Assembly: GCF_009733865.1 (NCBI RefSeq)
Contig: NZ_WOFB01000015.1
Span: forward strand, 62,001-126,000
Reading direction: 5' to 3'
DNA from: Oceanobacillus salinisoli
GTDB taxonomy: Bacteria; Bacillota; Bacilli; Bacillales; Amphibacillaceae
DNA length: 64,000 nucleotides
Position 1 is the first letter of the stretch; every line of letters begins with the position of its first letter. A model generated the notes under the pieces. That model saw only the letters and a program-made list of their open reading frames with translations, made no database searches and had not been told where the DNA came from. A program made the translations under genes and the position numbers. Below, piece by piece: positions 7,453 to 17,879 of this stretch.

Positions 7453-9309
7453 TTAGTCAGCCTCCCTTTCTAGGTCTTCTTTATGAATATGGAAGCCATG
7501 GTCATCTTTCAGGGATCGAATCAGCATGCATCCTAAAGCAATTGCCATCCCAGCATATAGAACGATTAGCCATGCCTTGCTATCTACTTGATAAATAAAT
7601 CCAAGAGAAGCAATAAAGAACCCTATTGTCATAATTAATGGCAAGATGGAACCATTCGGCATATGAATATCATTTAAAGGCTCTGCCGGAGTCATTTTTA
7701 CGTTTCCATCCATTTTTTCAATCCATAATGGATCTAATCCACGAACCAATGGTAACTGTTTAAAGTTATATTCTGGTGCTGGTGATGAAATTGCCCATTC
7801 CAGTGTACGCCCAGTACCCCATGGATCAGCGGAAGCTTTTTCACCTTTCATCGTTGTATAAACAACATTGATGACAAAAACGATAGAACCTAATGCCATT
7901 AAGAATGCTCCGATTGTACTTACTAAGTTACCTGTATCCAAGCCCTGATTTTCTAAGAATACCCAATAACGACGCGGCATTCCCATTAAACCAAGAAAAT
8001 GCTGAATAAAGAAAGTTAGATGGAAGCCAATAAAGAATAACCAAAAAGCAATTTTCCCCATACCTTCATGTAAGACTTTACCAAATAATTTTGGCCACCA
8101 ATAATGCAATCCAGCTAAAATACCAAATACTACCCCACCAACAATAACGTAGTGGAAATGGGCTACAACGAAATATGTGTCATGATATTGGAAGTCAGCA
8201 GTAGATGCCGCAAGCATTACCCCTGTCATTCCCCCTATAGTAAAAGAAGGAATAAATGCAAGAGACCATAACATTGCAGAATTAATTCGAATGCTGCCAC
8301 CCCACATTGTCGCTAACCAGTTAAAAATCTTAATACCTGTAGGAACTGCAATCGCCATGGTTGCTACTGCGAAAATGGCGTTAGCGACTGGTCCAAGACC
8401 TACTGTAAACATATGATGGGCCCAAACCATAAATCCTAAGAACGCAATCATAAACGTTGCAAACACCATGGATGAGTATCCAAATAACCGCTTTTTAGCA
8501 AATACAGGAAAAATTTCACTGAAAATACCAAAAGCAGGTAAAATCAAAATATAAACTTCCGGATGACCAAAGATCCAGAACAAATGTTGCCAAATAACAG
8601 AGTTACCACCTAGGGCAACATCAAAAAATGCGGAACCAAACATGCGGTCAAACATAAGTAAAAATAAGCCCACTGTTAAAGCTGGAAACGCAAATAAAAT
8701 TAAGATACTTGCAACAAAAGTAGTCCAGGTAAATAACGGCATACGCATATAAGTCATTCCCGGTGCACGCATCGTAACGATGGTAACGAGGAAGTTAATG
8801 CCCCCCATTAATGTTCCAGCACCTGATAGCTGCAATCCCATTACATAAAAATCCACCCCGTGTCCTGGGGATTGTGTGGAAAGTGGAGTATACGCTGTCC
8901 AACCTGCGTCTGGTGCTCCACCTAAGAACCAGCTAAGGTTTAACATAATTCCACCGAATAAGAACAGCCAAAATCCCAATGAATTCAGAAACGGAAACGC
9001 AACATCACGTGCCCCTATCTGAAGTGGCATAATTGCGTTCATAAAACCGACCAATATTGGTGTGGCCGCTAAAAATATCATTGTTGTACCGTGCATAGTA
9101 ATCATTTCATTATATAAGCCTGCACTAATGAAATCATTTTCTGGTGCCATAAGTTGAATACGGATAATAAGAGCTTCAATACCACCAAGTATAAAGAAAA
9201 ATGCACCAGCAGCTATATACATATTCCCTATTTTTTTATGGTCAACTGTTGTTAAGTAATCCCATAAAATCGCACCGAAGCCCTTGTTTTGAGTAGATGC
9301 AATACTCAA
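7453..9309 (-). CDS. ctaD: Cytochrome caa3 oxidase subunit I
   Basis: This is the catalytic subunit of the heme-copper oxidase, reducing oxygen to water and pumping protons. The 618 residues hold about 14 spans. Metal ligands are visible: His73 (low-spin heme), HPEVY at 249-253 (CuB His and the cross-linked Tyr), His298-His299 (CuB) and HFH at 384-386 (both hemes). The start is a TTG at 9309, placed 8 bases after GGGAGG; no in-frame ATG fits the family N-terminus. It lies 54 bases after ctaC. Confidence 0.97.
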   Translation of the reverse strand: MSIASTQNKGFGAILWDYLTTVDHKKIGNMYIAAGAFFFILGGIEALIIRIQLMAPENDFISAGLYNEMITMHGTTMIFLAATPILVGFMNAIMPLQIGARDVAFPFLNSLGFWLFLFGGIMLNLSWFLGGAPDAGWTAYTPLSTQSPGHGVDFYVMGLQLSGAGTLMGGINFLVTIVTMRAPGMTYMRMPLFTWTTFVASILILFAFPALTVGLFLLMFDRMFGSAFFDVALGGNSVIWQHLFWIFGHPEVYILILPAFGIFSEIFPVFAKKRLFGYSSMVFATFMIAFLGFMVWAHHMFTVGLGPVANAIFAVATMAIAVPTGIKIFNWLATMWGGSIRINSAMLWSLAFIPSFTIGGMTGVMLAASTADFQYHDTYFVVAHFHYVIVGGVVFGILAGLHYWWPKLFGKVLHEGMGKIAFWLFFIGFHLTFFIQHFLGLMGMPRRYWVFLENQGLDTGNLVSTIGAFLMALGSIVFVINVVYTTMKGEKASADPWGTGRTLEWAISSPAPEYNFKQLPLVRGLDPLWIEKMDGNVKMTPAEPLNDIHMPNGSILPLIMTIGFFIASLGFIYQVDSKAWLIVLYAGMAIALGCMLIRSLKDDHGFHIHKEDLEREAD

Positions 9310-9363
9310 GACTTTAACCTCCCTTTTGTGTCTTTCATCCCATTAAGTATTATTTCTATATAT

Positions 9364-10416
9364 CTAATTGCCAGCACTTTCCGGAGTAACATCAGAATGA
9401 TCCAATTGCATTAGATATTCTGCAATACTATTTGCTTCTTCTTCAGAAAGGCTAGGATAATTACCAGTCATTTTATTACCTGGTTTAATTGTTTCCGGAT
9501 CGAGTAACCAATCCACTAAGTTTTCTGTTGTCGGCTCTAAAATTCCAGCAATTTTTGTACGGTTCGCATAGTTGGTTAAATTAGGACCAGTTGCAACTGG
9601 TGAAGAACCAATCGCGTGACATGCCATACAATTATTTGCTTCAAATAATTCTTGTCCTTCTGTTGCTACAGCATTCTGTGGTGTTTGTTCAGGATCTACA
9701 TTCTTCATATCTTCTACCCAAGCATCAAATTCTTCTGGACTGACTGCAACAATTTTAAAATCCATTAATGAGTGTGAAGGGCCACAAAGTTCAGCACATT
9801 TCCCCCAATATACGCCTTCTTCATATGCTTCAATGTACATGGTATTTACATTTTCAGGATTGGCATCCATTTTCCCGGATATAGTTGGAACCCAAAATGA
9901 GTGAATAACATCAGAAGCTTGAATATCTAAATATACTTTTTCACCAACTGGTATATATAAGTCCTGACTTGTTTGAATTTCTTCACCCTCATAATTAAAA
10001 TGCCACCAATACTGATTACCAGTAACTTCAACATTTAAAGAACTGCTGGCATCTGTTGTATCAGCTAAATCAAATACAGATATAACAGTAGGAACAGCTA
10101 GAACTAAGACCAAAATAATTGGTATTCCGGTCCATACGATTTCTAATGTGTGATTCCCTTCAACTTGCTTTGGAATGTAATCTTCCTGACCTTTCTTTTC
10201 ACGGAACTTGACAAGAGCAATGGTGAAAACCAACATTACGATTATAAAGACCGCTACCATGATAATGATAGACAATATCATAATGTCCATTGCTTGTTCT
10301 GCACCATATCCTTTAGGGTCAAGAGCAGTTAAGTTTTCTTTGCCACATGCTGAAAGCACAATGGCCACAAAACCTAACATGATTAAAGCTTTCATTTTTC
10401 CCATCCAACGACTCAT
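9364..10416 (-). CDS. ctaC: Cytochrome caa3 oxidase subunit II with fused cytochrome c
   Basis: This lipoprotein receives electrons through a fused cytochrome c and its CuA centre. It has a signal peptide with lipobox LSAC (Cys24), two membrane spans (about 45-70 and 92-113), and the CuA ligands His172, Cys207, Cys211, His215 and Met218. A C-terminal cytochrome c domain has CMACH at 263-267 and a probable axial Met316. The fusion marks the caa3 type. The ATG at 10416 follows GAGAGG. It is the first gene of ctaCDEF. CuA loading probably depends on the Sco protein at 48.9 kb. Confidence 0.96.
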   Translation of the reverse strand: MSRWMGKMKALIMLGFVAIVLSACGKENLTALDPKGYGAEQAMDIMILSIIIMVAVFIIVMLVFTIALVKFREKKGQEDYIPKQVEGNHTLEIVWTGIPIILVLVLAVPTVISVFDLADTTDASSSLNVEVTGNQYWWHFNYEGEEIQTSQDLYIPVGEKVYLDIQASDVIHSFWVPTISGKMDANPENVNTMYIEAYEEGVYWGKCAELCGPSHSLMDFKIVAVSPEEFDAWVEDMKNVDPEQTPQNAVATEGQELFEANNCMACHAIGSSPVATGPNLTNYANRTKIAGILEPTTENLVDWLLDPETIKPGNKMTGNYPSLSEEEANSIAEYLMQLDHSDVTPESAGN

Positions 10417-10485
10417 GTATTCATACCTCTCTTTCTCCTTATATCTATTATCTATATTTTATAAAAAATATAAACAAGGTTAAAA

Positions 10486-11427
10486 CTAATTAAAAATCGG
10501 TAACGTAACAATAATCATGAGCATAAATATAACCGTTAAATAATTTAACGAATAGATAAAAATTATATTTGCCCATTTTAAATCATCATTTGTGAACAAT
10601 CCTATTATACCGAAAATCAGCCAACCAATATTAAGCAATGTGGCAACAACTACAAATACGGTACCCAGAGATGTTAGAAAATAAGGTAACGGTAGCAAGC
10701 AGGCAATATAGACTACGATTTGCCGCTTTGTTATATCAAACCCATGGACAACCGGAAGCATCGGAACTCCTGCTTCTCTATAATCTTCCGTTTTTTTCAT
10801 AGCTAATGACAGAAAATGCGGTGTTTGCCAAATAAACATAATTAAAAACAAAATAAAAGGAACGATATGGAACTGAGGATACACGGCCGCCCACCCAATT
10901 AATGGCGGCATCGCTCCAGAAAAACTTCCAATAATCGTATTTAATGTAGTTTTTCTTTTTGACCACATCGTATACAAAACGACATACACAAACCAGCCAA
11001 CAAAACCAAAAAAGGCTGCTTCCAAAGTGGTAAACGACAATAGTATTAATCCAATAATGGTCGCAGCAATCCCCATGGTCAATACTGCCTTAAGCGAGAA
11101 AAATCCTGTCACTGTAGGACGGTTTCTTGTCCGAATCATTTTTGGATCAATATCTACATCATACCAATTATTGACCATACATCCTCCGGCTATAACTAAA
11201 GCGCTTCCTATCATTGTAAGGAAAAACAAATCCCAGTTCTGGGATAGGGAAGAACCAGTAAAATATATTGCTAACCATAAACCTGCAAAAGTAGTAATTA
11301 AATTAGAATTAACAATACCAATCTTTACTAAAGCTTTAATTTCTGAAATGATTTTTTTTAATTTTTGTCTACTTGATACGGAGGAGTCCTGTATCGTTTC
11401 TGAATATGGCGCACCCGCTTTATTCAT
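10486..11427 (-). CDS. ctaB: Protoheme IX farnesyltransferase (heme O synthase)
   Basis: CtaB adds a farnesyl group to heme B to make heme O, the precursor of heme A for the caa3 oxidase. The 313-residue UbiA-family membrane protein has the first Asp-rich motif NNWYDVDIDPKMIRTRNRP and the second region MKKTEDYREAGVPM. ATG at 11427 follows AGAGG. It is divergent from ctaA across 446 bases and lies 69 bases upstream of ctaC, so it may be cotranscribed with the oxidase operon. Confidence 0.95.
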   Translation of the reverse strand: MNKAGAPYSETIQDSSVSSRQKLKKIISEIKALVKIGIVNSNLITTFAGLWLAIYFTGSSLSQNWDLFFLTMIGSALVIAGGCMVNNWYDVDIDPKMIRTRNRPTVTGFFSLKAVLTMGIAATIIGLILLSFTTLEAAFFGFVGWFVYVVLYTMWSKRKTTLNTIIGSFSGAMPPLIGWAAVYPQFHIVPFILFLIMFIWQTPHFLSLAMKKTEDYREAGVPMLPVVHGFDITKRQIVVYIACLLPLPYFLTSLGTVFVVVATLLNIGWLIFGIIGLFTNDDLKWANIIFIYSLNYLTVIFMLMIIVTLPIFN

Positions 11428-11873
11428 ATACCTCTATACCCCCTTTTAGCACGATGTCAATGTTGTGAAATCTAAAGATTCATTAAAAAGGACACTTATC
11501 AATCTCAATAATTCATTGTATCACGGAAAGATAATATAATCTAATTAGCCATATTGTATACTATCTTATCACGGAGTACGCCTTTGAAATGTGACAAAAA
11601 TCTGAACTTAAGTAAAAACTGGTGAAATTACCGGGAAAATATGTATTCTTAAGACTGCTAGTATTAGAGTTAGCAATTATTCCCTATTCTATTTCTAGCA
11701 AACTACAGGAAATATTGCAAGGAGTTTTTTACTTTTTGGATAGTGAAAATATAATCTAGTCGTGTTACTATTTAATATGTAGTATATTATTGGATTATTG
11801 AAAGATCTAATATTAATATAAAGGTACAAGTAATTATCATCTAAACATCATAAAGTGAGGCATACATAACATT
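11428..11873. promoter_or_regulatory. Divergent ctaB/ctaA control region
   Basis: These 446 AT-rich bases carry the promoters of both heme-synthesis genes. AATGTGACAAAAAT (11588-11601) resembles AATGTGACGAAAT upstream of ctaG (6306-6318), and TTGTGAAAT (11463-11471) resembles the ResD-box pattern TTTGTGAAT known from cta genes of B. subtilis. These are eye matches only. No gene is visible here. Confidence 0.35.
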
Positions 11874-12833
11874 ATGATCAAAAAATTAAAATGGTTATCT
11901 GTTGTAGCAACTTTCGGTATGATTCTTATTTTACTGGGAGGAGCACTGGTAACAAAGACCGGTTCGGCTGATGGCTGTGGAGATAGCTGGCCTCTTTGTG
12001 AAGGACAAGTAATTCCCTCAGAGTTTACCTTTGAGATGGTTGTCGAACTAAGCCATAGGGCTGTTTCAGGAGTAGTGGGTATCGTTGTTGTTCTTTTAGC
12101 AGTACTGGCATGGAAAAATATTGGGCATATTCGTGAAGTTAAATTTCTGTCTGTTATGTCTGTGGTTGTGCTAGTACTTCAAGCATTAATAGGGGCAGCC
12201 GCAGTAATGTGGGGCCAATCTGATTTTGTATTGGCAGCTCATTTTGGGATTTCTTTAGTTTCCTTTGCATCTGTTTTTCTACTTATGCTGCTTATCTTTG
12301 AAATTGATAAAAAATGGGATACAACATCCTTATTTATCCAAAGAAAACATCGAATAGAGATTTACTGCCTTTCCATATATACCTTATTTGTTGTATATAC
12401 TGGGGCATTGGTTCGCCACACGGAATCCAATTTAGTTTGTGGGGACTGGCCGTTTTGCAATAACGGGTCACCATTAGCTTTTCAGGATTATAATTTTCAA
12501 CAATGGATACAAATGGGACACCGGTTAGCAGCAGGCCTGCTTTTTATTTGGACAATCATTCTTTTTGTAAAAATGATTAAAACCTATCGCAATCATAGAG
12601 TGGTTTACTGGGGATGGATTATTACCCTAACATTAATTTCCCTTCAGGTATTTTTCGGTGCGATGATTATTTTTACGATGTTAAACCTTGGAGTCGCTTT
12701 AATGCATGCACTAGTCATTTCCTGTTATTTTGGCATGTTAAGCTACTTTATGCTGCTGTCAACTAGAAGTGCAAAAGCTGATTCAGCTAATTTGAAGAAA
12801 CAAACGGAACTTAATCACTCTGCAATTAAATGA
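11874..12833 (+). CDS. ctaA: Heme A synthase
   Basis: CtaA oxidises the C8 methyl of heme O to a formyl group, giving heme A. The 319-residue protein has eight predicted spans and two extracytoplasmic cysteine pairs: Cys35/Cys42 (GCGDSWPLC) and a second pair in VCGDWPFC near 190-197. Heme-ligand histidines occur in LSHRAVSG, AAHFG, MGHRLAAG and LMHALV. ATG at 11874 follows GTGAGG with a long 13-base spacing. It is divergent from ctaB, as in B. subtilis. Confidence 0.95.
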   Translation: MIKKLKWLSVVATFGMILILLGGALVTKTGSADGCGDSWPLCEGQVIPSEFTFEMVVELSHRAVSGVVGIVVVLLAVLAWKNIGHIREVKFLSVMSVVVLVLQALIGAAAVMWGQSDFVLAAHFGISLVSFASVFLLMLLIFEIDKKWDTTSLFIQRKHRIEIYCLSIYTLFVVYTGALVRHTESNLVCGDWPFCNNGSPLAFQDYNFQQWIQMGHRLAAGLLFIWTIILFVKMIKTYRNHRVVYWGWIITLTLISLQVFFGAMIIFTMLNLGVALMHALVISCYFGMLSYFMLLSTRSAKADSANLKKQTELNHSAIK

Positions 12834-12903
12834 TAATCTTTATTATAAAGCTTGACAATCGCCTGGCTATTAGATGATTGTCCCAGTTCCACTATGCAGA
12901 TAG

Positions 12904-12985
12904 AGGCTGGGACAAAATGTGATTTAAAAGAAAAAACCGAACTATGATTCAAACTTCTTAGTTAGAATCATAGTTCGGTTTTTTT
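12904..12985 (+). repeat. Repeat family D, copy 1
   Basis: GAGGCTGGGACAAAATG is followed by a hairpin built from CCGAACTATGATTC and its exact complement, ending in TTTTTTT. The same arrangement recurs at 62722-62807 and, degenerate, at 29356-29455. It fills the gap between the convergent ctaA and pycA. Confidence 0.75.
12931..12985. terminator. Family D hairpin acting as ctaA terminator
   Basis: A perfect 14-bp stem (12937-12950 with 12965-12978), flanked by A-run and T-run, can terminate in both directions. It is about 100 bases beyond the ctaA stop. Confidence 0.75.
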
Positions 12986-13053
12986 AATGACTCTTTTCCT
13001 AAAGTTTTTTGTTATTGAATTGATATAGAATGCGAATTGCAAGAGCTGCACAA

Positions 13054-13125
13054 ATAGGAATTTTCATTAGTCAGGAGTTTATATCACATATGGAACAACA
13101 TTTTCCTGTAAAAGCAAAATCTTTT
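13054..13125 (+). repeat. Repeat family E, copy 1
   Basis: ATAGGAATTTTCATTAGTCAGGAGTTTATATCA and the following ATATGGAACAAC...TTTTCCTGTAAAAGC segment recur with few changes at 25158-25229; the first half also recurs at 46556-46600. No coding potential is apparent. Confidence 0.7.
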
Positions 13126-13136
13126 ATTGCTTTAAA

Positions 13137-13247
13137 TAACTCGCATTCGATTGTCTTTTAGTGCTGTATTCGTTTTTTATAGTTGGAACTCTTAAGATTT
13201 CAGCTACATCGAACCCACTTCTTGACTATTTTATACTTTCCAAACGT
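13137..13247 (+). repeat. Repeat family C, degenerate copy
   Basis: It retains AACTCGCATTCG at the left and ATTTTATACTTTCCAAACGT at the right, but the inner hairpin is decayed. The right end lies 4 bases from the pycA terminator. Confidence 0.6.
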
Positions 13248-13250
13248 GGA

Positions 13251-13284
13251 AAAAGGAAGCTAACCTCGCTTGGTTGCTTCCTTT
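13251..13284 (-). terminator. Terminator of pycA
   Basis: AAAGGAAGC/GCTTCCTTT with inner AACC/GGTT forms a 13-bp stem directly after the pycA stop on the minus strand, followed by TTTTCC. Confidence 0.82.
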
Positions 13285-13293
13285 ATTCTATTC

Positions 13294-16200
13294 TTATTCA
13301 AATTCTATTAGGAGGTCGTCTACTTCTATTCCGTCTCCCTTGTTTACATGTATGTCTTTAATAACTCCTCTAAATGGGGCTTGAACAGTTGTTTCCATTT
13401 TCATTGCTTCTGTTGTTAATAGGTAGTCCCCTTTGTCAACATGATCACCTTTCGAACAATTTACCTCTAAAACCGTACCAGGCATTGTAGCACCAATTTG
13501 TTTTTCATTTCCTTTATCTACTTTCGGTCTGGAAGCAAGTGATGATTGGATGCTTACATCTTTAACATTTACTTGCCTTGGTTGACCATTTAATTCAAAG
13601 TATACCGTACGTGTTCCGTCTGGTTTAGGTTCAGAAATAGAAATTAACTTAACAAAAAGCGTCTTCCCTTTTTCAATTTCCACTTCAATTTCCTCACCCA
13701 ACTTCATTCCATAAAAGAATGTAGGGGTATCCAGTACAGACATGTCACCATACTGCTCATGGAATTTTTGATAATCCATAAAAACTTTTGGATATAGAGC
13801 GTATGAAATGACATCAAAACTTGTTACTTGGCGGTTTAATGTTTTAAACAATGAATTTCTAAGTTCTGTAAAGTCGATTGGATCTAATAATTCACCTGGA
13901 CGAACGGTGATTGGTTCCTTCCCTTTTAGGATAATACGCTGCAGTTCTTTTGGAAATCCTTGATAAGGCTGACCGATATATCCCTGAACAAACTCAATAA
14001 CAGAATCAGGAAAATCAATGGACTCCCCACGCTCATATATATCGTCTTCCGTTAAGTTATTCTGTACCATGAATAATGCCATATCCCCAATGACCTTGGA
14101 TGATGGTGTTACCTTTACAACATCCCCAAACATATCATTTACTTGACGGAACATAGCTTTCACTTCATCCCAGCGTTCACCTAAGCCAACAGCTTTTGCT
14201 TGCTGCTGCAAGTTACTATATTGGCCTCCCGGCATTTCATGGAAATATATTTCAGTATGTGGTGCTTTCATACCACTTTCGAAACCTCTGTAATAATCAC
14301 GAACCCCTTCCCAATATGCGGAAAGTTTTTCATAGTTTTCTACATCGATTTTTGGTTTGCGATCATTTCCTTCCAATGCATGATATAATGTTTGAGCACT
14401 TGGCTGGGAGGTATGACCTGCCATCGAACCACTTGCAACATCAACCACGTCCACACCTGCATCAATTGCACGTGCATATGTGTAAATACCATTTCCACTA
14501 GTATCATGCGTATGCAAGTGAATAGGTAAGTCCGTCGTTTCTTTTAAAGTGGAAATTAATTGATAAGCTGCTTCTGGTTTTAGTAATCCAGCCATATCTT
14601 TGATTCCTAAAATATGTGCTCCAGATGCTTCCAATTCTTTTGCCATATTTTTGTAATATTCCAGGTCATATTTTGTTCTGCCTTTATCCAGTATATCACC
14701 TGTATAACATACTGTAGCTTCTGCAATTTTATTATTTTCACGTACGGACTCGATTGCAAGCTTCATTCCATCAATCCAATTTAGACTATCGAAAATTCGG
14801 AAAACATCAATTCCAGCATTGGAACTCTTCTCAACGAACTCGCGAATCAAATTATCAGGATAGTTCTTGTACCCGACTGCATTACTCGCTCTTAGTAACA
14901 TTTGGAATAAAACATTTGGCATTTTCTCACGCAATTTCAACAATCTGGTCCACGGATCCTCTTTTAAGAAGCGATACGCAACATCGAACGTCGCTCCGCC
15001 CCACATTTCCACAGAAAATAAATTAGGAAGCAGCCTGGATGTTGGCTCAGAAATTTGTAATAAATCCTTTGTTCTAACCCGAGTTGCTAGTAATGATTGA
15101 TGTGCATCACGGAACGTAGTATCAGTCAGCAATACTTCCTTTTGTTCTTTTAACCAGGAAGCTAACCCTTCTGGACCCTGTTCATCCAAAATTTGTTTTG
15201 TTCCTCGTGGTACTTCCTCCATATTATTTATTTTTGGAATTTTTAATGGAGAAAAATCAGGCTTGTCTTTTTTATTTCCGTCCATTCCATTTACGGTTGT
15301 ATGGCCAATATACGTAAGCATTTTTGTACCACGGTCTTTCCGTTTTGGAAAAACAAATAACTCAGGTGTTTTGTCAATGAACGTTGTATCATATTCACCA
15401 GACAAAAACTGCTCATGCATAATTACATTTTCCAAAAAGTGAATATTTGTTTTAATACCACGAATTCGGAATTCCTTTAAATTTCGGACCATTTTATGTG
15501 CAGCTTGTTCAAATGTGAGTGCATGCGTTGAAACTTTCACTAACAAAGAATCATAATGTGGTGAAATAACTGCACCTTGATATGCATTACCTGCATCCAG
15601 CCTTACACCAAATCCACCACCTGAACGATAGGCCATAATTTTTCCTGTATCTGGCATGAAATTATTTAACGGATCCTCTGTAGTAATTCGAGATTGAATA
15701 GCATAACCATTTGTACGAATACTATCCTGTTGTGGAATTCCAATTGTATTACTAAACAAATCATAGCCTTGAGCAACTTTTACTTGTGTTTGGACAATAT
15801 CTATACCTGTAATCATTTCTGTAATCGTATGTTCTACTTGGACACGAGGATTTACCTCAATAAAGTAGAACTCATCATCTGTTACAAGAAATTCAACTGT
15901 ACCAGCATTCAAGTAATTTACATTTTCCATCAATTTAACAGCTGCTTCGCAAATTTCCATACGAAGTTCCTCAGGCAAGGAAATACTAGGAGCAATTTCA
16001 ATTACTTTTTGATGACGACGCTGTACTGAACAATCTCTTTCATAAAGATGAACAATGTTGCCATGGTTATCCCCGATAATCTGCACTTCAATATGTTTTG
16101 GATTTTCAATGAGTTTCTCTACATAAATCTCATCATTACCAAAAGCAGCCTTCGCTTCTGATTTCGCACGTTCGTAAGCTTCCGTGACACTTTTCTCGTT

Positions 16201-16734
16201 ACGGACAATTCGCATACCACGTCCTCCGCCACCGAGAGATGCTTTAATGATAATAGGATAACCGTGTTTTTCACCAAATTGTATGACTTCATCAAGCGTT
16301 TCTACCGGACCGTCACTTCCTGGTATAACCGGTAGACCTGCATCCACGGCCTGTTCCCTTGCTTTGACTTTGTCACCAAACATGCTTAAATGTTCACTGG
16401 TTGGACCAATAAAGATAATCCCTTCTTCTTCACAGCGCTTCGCAAATTGGATGTTCTCGGATAAAAAGCCATATCCGGGATGAATTGCATCAACATCCAC
16501 TTTCTTTGCAAGTTCAATAATTCCTTCTATATCCAAGTATGCATCAATTGGTTTCTTCCCTTCCCCAATCAGATAAGCTTCATCTGCTTTAAATCGGTGG
16601 TAAGAACCTGTATCCTCCTGGGAGTAAACAGCGACAGTACGAATGTTCAGCTCCGTACATGCACGGAATACACGAATAGCAATTTCTCCACGATTGGCAA
16701 CTAATACTTTATTAATTCGTTTGATTTCTTCCAT
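13294..16734 (-). CDS. pycA: Pyruvate carboxylase
   Basis: PycA makes oxaloacetate from pyruvate, bicarbonate and ATP, refilling the citric acid cycle. The 1146 residues hold a biotin carboxylase domain (about 1-460, with the glycine-rich ATP loop GGGGRGM), a carboxyltransferase domain (about 530-800, TFRDAHQS and HTHDTSG), a conserved central/PYC region, and a biotinyl domain with AMKM (biotin Lys1112). Length and order are those of the single-chain enzyme. ATG at 16734 follows GAGGAGG. In B. subtilis, PycA is reported to be a target of the c-di-AMP protein DarB, whose gene also lies in this window. Confidence 0.97.
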   Translation of the reverse strand: MEEIKRINKVLVANRGEIAIRVFRACTELNIRTVAVYSQEDTGSYHRFKADEAYLIGEGKKPIDAYLDIEGIIELAKKVDVDAIHPGYGFLSENIQFAKRCEEEGIIFIGPTSEHLSMFGDKVKAREQAVDAGLPVIPGSDGPVETLDEVIQFGEKHGYPIIIKASLGGGGRGMRIVRNEKSVTEAYERAKSEAKAAFGNDEIYVEKLIENPKHIEVQIIGDNHGNIVHLYERDCSVQRRHQKVIEIAPSISLPEELRMEICEAAVKLMENVNYLNAGTVEFLVTDDEFYFIEVNPRVQVEHTITEMITGIDIVQTQVKVAQGYDLFSNTIGIPQQDSIRTNGYAIQSRITTEDPLNNFMPDTGKIMAYRSGGGFGVRLDAGNAYQGAVISPHYDSLLVKVSTHALTFEQAAHKMVRNLKEFRIRGIKTNIHFLENVIMHEQFLSGEYDTTFIDKTPELFVFPKRKDRGTKMLTYIGHTTVNGMDGNKKDKPDFSPLKIPKINNMEEVPRGTKQILDEQGPEGLASWLKEQKEVLLTDTTFRDAHQSLLATRVRTKDLLQISEPTSRLLPNLFSVEMWGGATFDVAYRFLKEDPWTRLLKLREKMPNVLFQMLLRASNAVGYKNYPDNLIREFVEKSSNAGIDVFRIFDSLNWIDGMKLAIESVRENNKIAEATVCYTGDILDKGRTKYDLEYYKNMAKELEASGAHILGIKDMAGLLKPEAAYQLISTLKETTDLPIHLHTHDTSGNGIYTYARAIDAGVDVVDVASGSMAGHTSQPSAQTLYHALEGNDRKPKIDVENYEKLSAYWEGVRDYYRGFESGMKAPHTEIYFHEMPGGQYSNLQQQAKAVGLGERWDEVKAMFRQVNDMFGDVVKVTPSSKVIGDMALFMVQNNLTEDDIYERGESIDFPDSVIEFVQGYIGQPYQGFPKELQRIILKGKEPITVRPGELLDPIDFTELRNSLFKTLNRQVTSFDVISYALYPKVFMDYQKFHEQYGDMSVLDTPTFFYGMKLGEEIEVEIEKGKTLFVKLISISEPKPDGTRTVYFELNGQPRQVNVKDVSIQSSLASRPKVDKGNEKQIGATMPGTVLEVNCSKGDHVDKGDYLLTTEAMKMETTVQAPFRGVIKDIHVNKGDGIEVDDLLIEFE

Positions 16735-16757
16735 AATATTCCTCCTCTATTATTCTT

Positions 16758-17879
16758 TTAATTGGTAGGTTCATTTTCTTTTCTGTTCACATTCATTGCA
16801 ATATTATTTAAAATCCCCATAGATATTAGCAAAACTAATAGTGAGGACCCACCATAGCTTACAAACGGAAGTGGTACACCTGTTATAGGAAGAATTCCAC
16901 TTATCGCTCCTAAATTAATAAATGCTTGAATACCCACCATAGAAGATATTCCAATTGCAAGTAATGCCCCGAAACTGTCTTCACATTTTCTAGCAATAAA
17001 GATTCCCCTTAATACAATAATAGCAAGCATACCAATTACAATAATGACACCTATTAAGCCCAGTTCCTCTGCAATAATTGCCATGATAAAATCTGTGTGT
17101 GCTTCCATTAAGTAACCGAGTTTTTGAACACTTTGCCCAAGTCCTTCTCCTGTCAGCCCACCAACTCCTATTGCTAAGTAAGACTGAATTAAATGGTATC
17201 CATCCGAATCCGGTGTCTCAAATGGCTGATAAGCACCGGTAAACCTGGAAAGTCGTTCTTCGGTAACCATAAAAGGAATGGCAAGAAGAATTAAGGCTAC
17301 ACCTGTTGCTATTAAAATAGATAGATGCTTAAACTTGATCCCTGAGCTAAATATGACAGAACAAGCAATTAAGAAAATAATTGCTGCAGTACCTATATCC
17401 GGCTGCAATACAATCAGCCCTAAAATAATGCCAGTCATAACTAAAGGTGGTAATACTCCCCGATAAAACTCATTTATATACGCTTGTTTTTTTGAATAAA
17501 CCGAAGCAAGGTACATAATAAGAGCTAATTTTGCAAATTCTGCAGGCTGCATACTCATCGGACCCAAAGCATACCATGACTTTGCATTATTTACGGCATT
17601 TCCAAAAGGGAATAACCCTATCAGTAGGATAATAACAGCAAAAATAATCACTTTCATTAATTTCTGATAATTCTTGTAAGGAAAGATGGAAGTGCAAATA
17701 AAACCAATCATACCAAAAGCAAACCATATACCTTGTCTTATTAGATAATGTGTGCTTTCCCGTCCTTCAACAACGGCACTAACCATGCTTGCACTGTAAA
17801 TCATTACAAGTCCAAATGCTGACAATAGTATCGGGGTAATGATTAAGGTGTAATCATAATCTTTCAATCTTTTAATCAT
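16758..17879 (-). CDS. ftsW: FtsW/RodA/SpoVE family peptidoglycan polymerase
   Basis: This SEDS-family glycosyltransferase builds peptidoglycan, most likely at the septum with a class B penicillin-binding protein. The 373-residue protein has about ten spans and SEDS signatures such as IMYLASVY, QPDIGTA and the C-terminal GVPLPFVSYGGSS. ATG at 17879 has GGGAG at 8 bases; the longer frame from 17909 lacks support. It lies 23 bases upstream of pycA, the position of ylaO/ftsW in B. subtilis. Confidence 0.92.
   Translation of the reverse strand: MIKRLKDYDYTLIITPILLSAFGLVMIYSASMVSAVVEGRESTHYLIRQGIWFAFGMIGFICTSIFPYKNYQKLMKVIIFAVIILLIGLFPFGNAVNNAKSWYALGPMSMQPAEFAKLALIMYLASVYSKKQAYINEFYRGVLPPLVMTGIILGLIVLQPDIGTAAIIFLIACSVIFSSGIKFKHLSILIATGVALILLAIPFMVTEERLSRFTGAYQPFETPDSDGYHLIQSYLAIGVGGLTGEGLGQSVQKLGYLMEAHTDFIMAIIAEELGLIGVIIVIGMLAIIVLRGIFIARKCEDSFGALLAIGISSMVGIQAFINLGAISGILPITGVPLPFVSYGGSSLLVLLISMGILNNIAMNVNRKENEPTN

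Noticed and set aside
13161-13361. 66-codon frame after ctaA
   Set aside because: It lies within the family C repeat and the antisense of pycA and its terminator, with no start signal.
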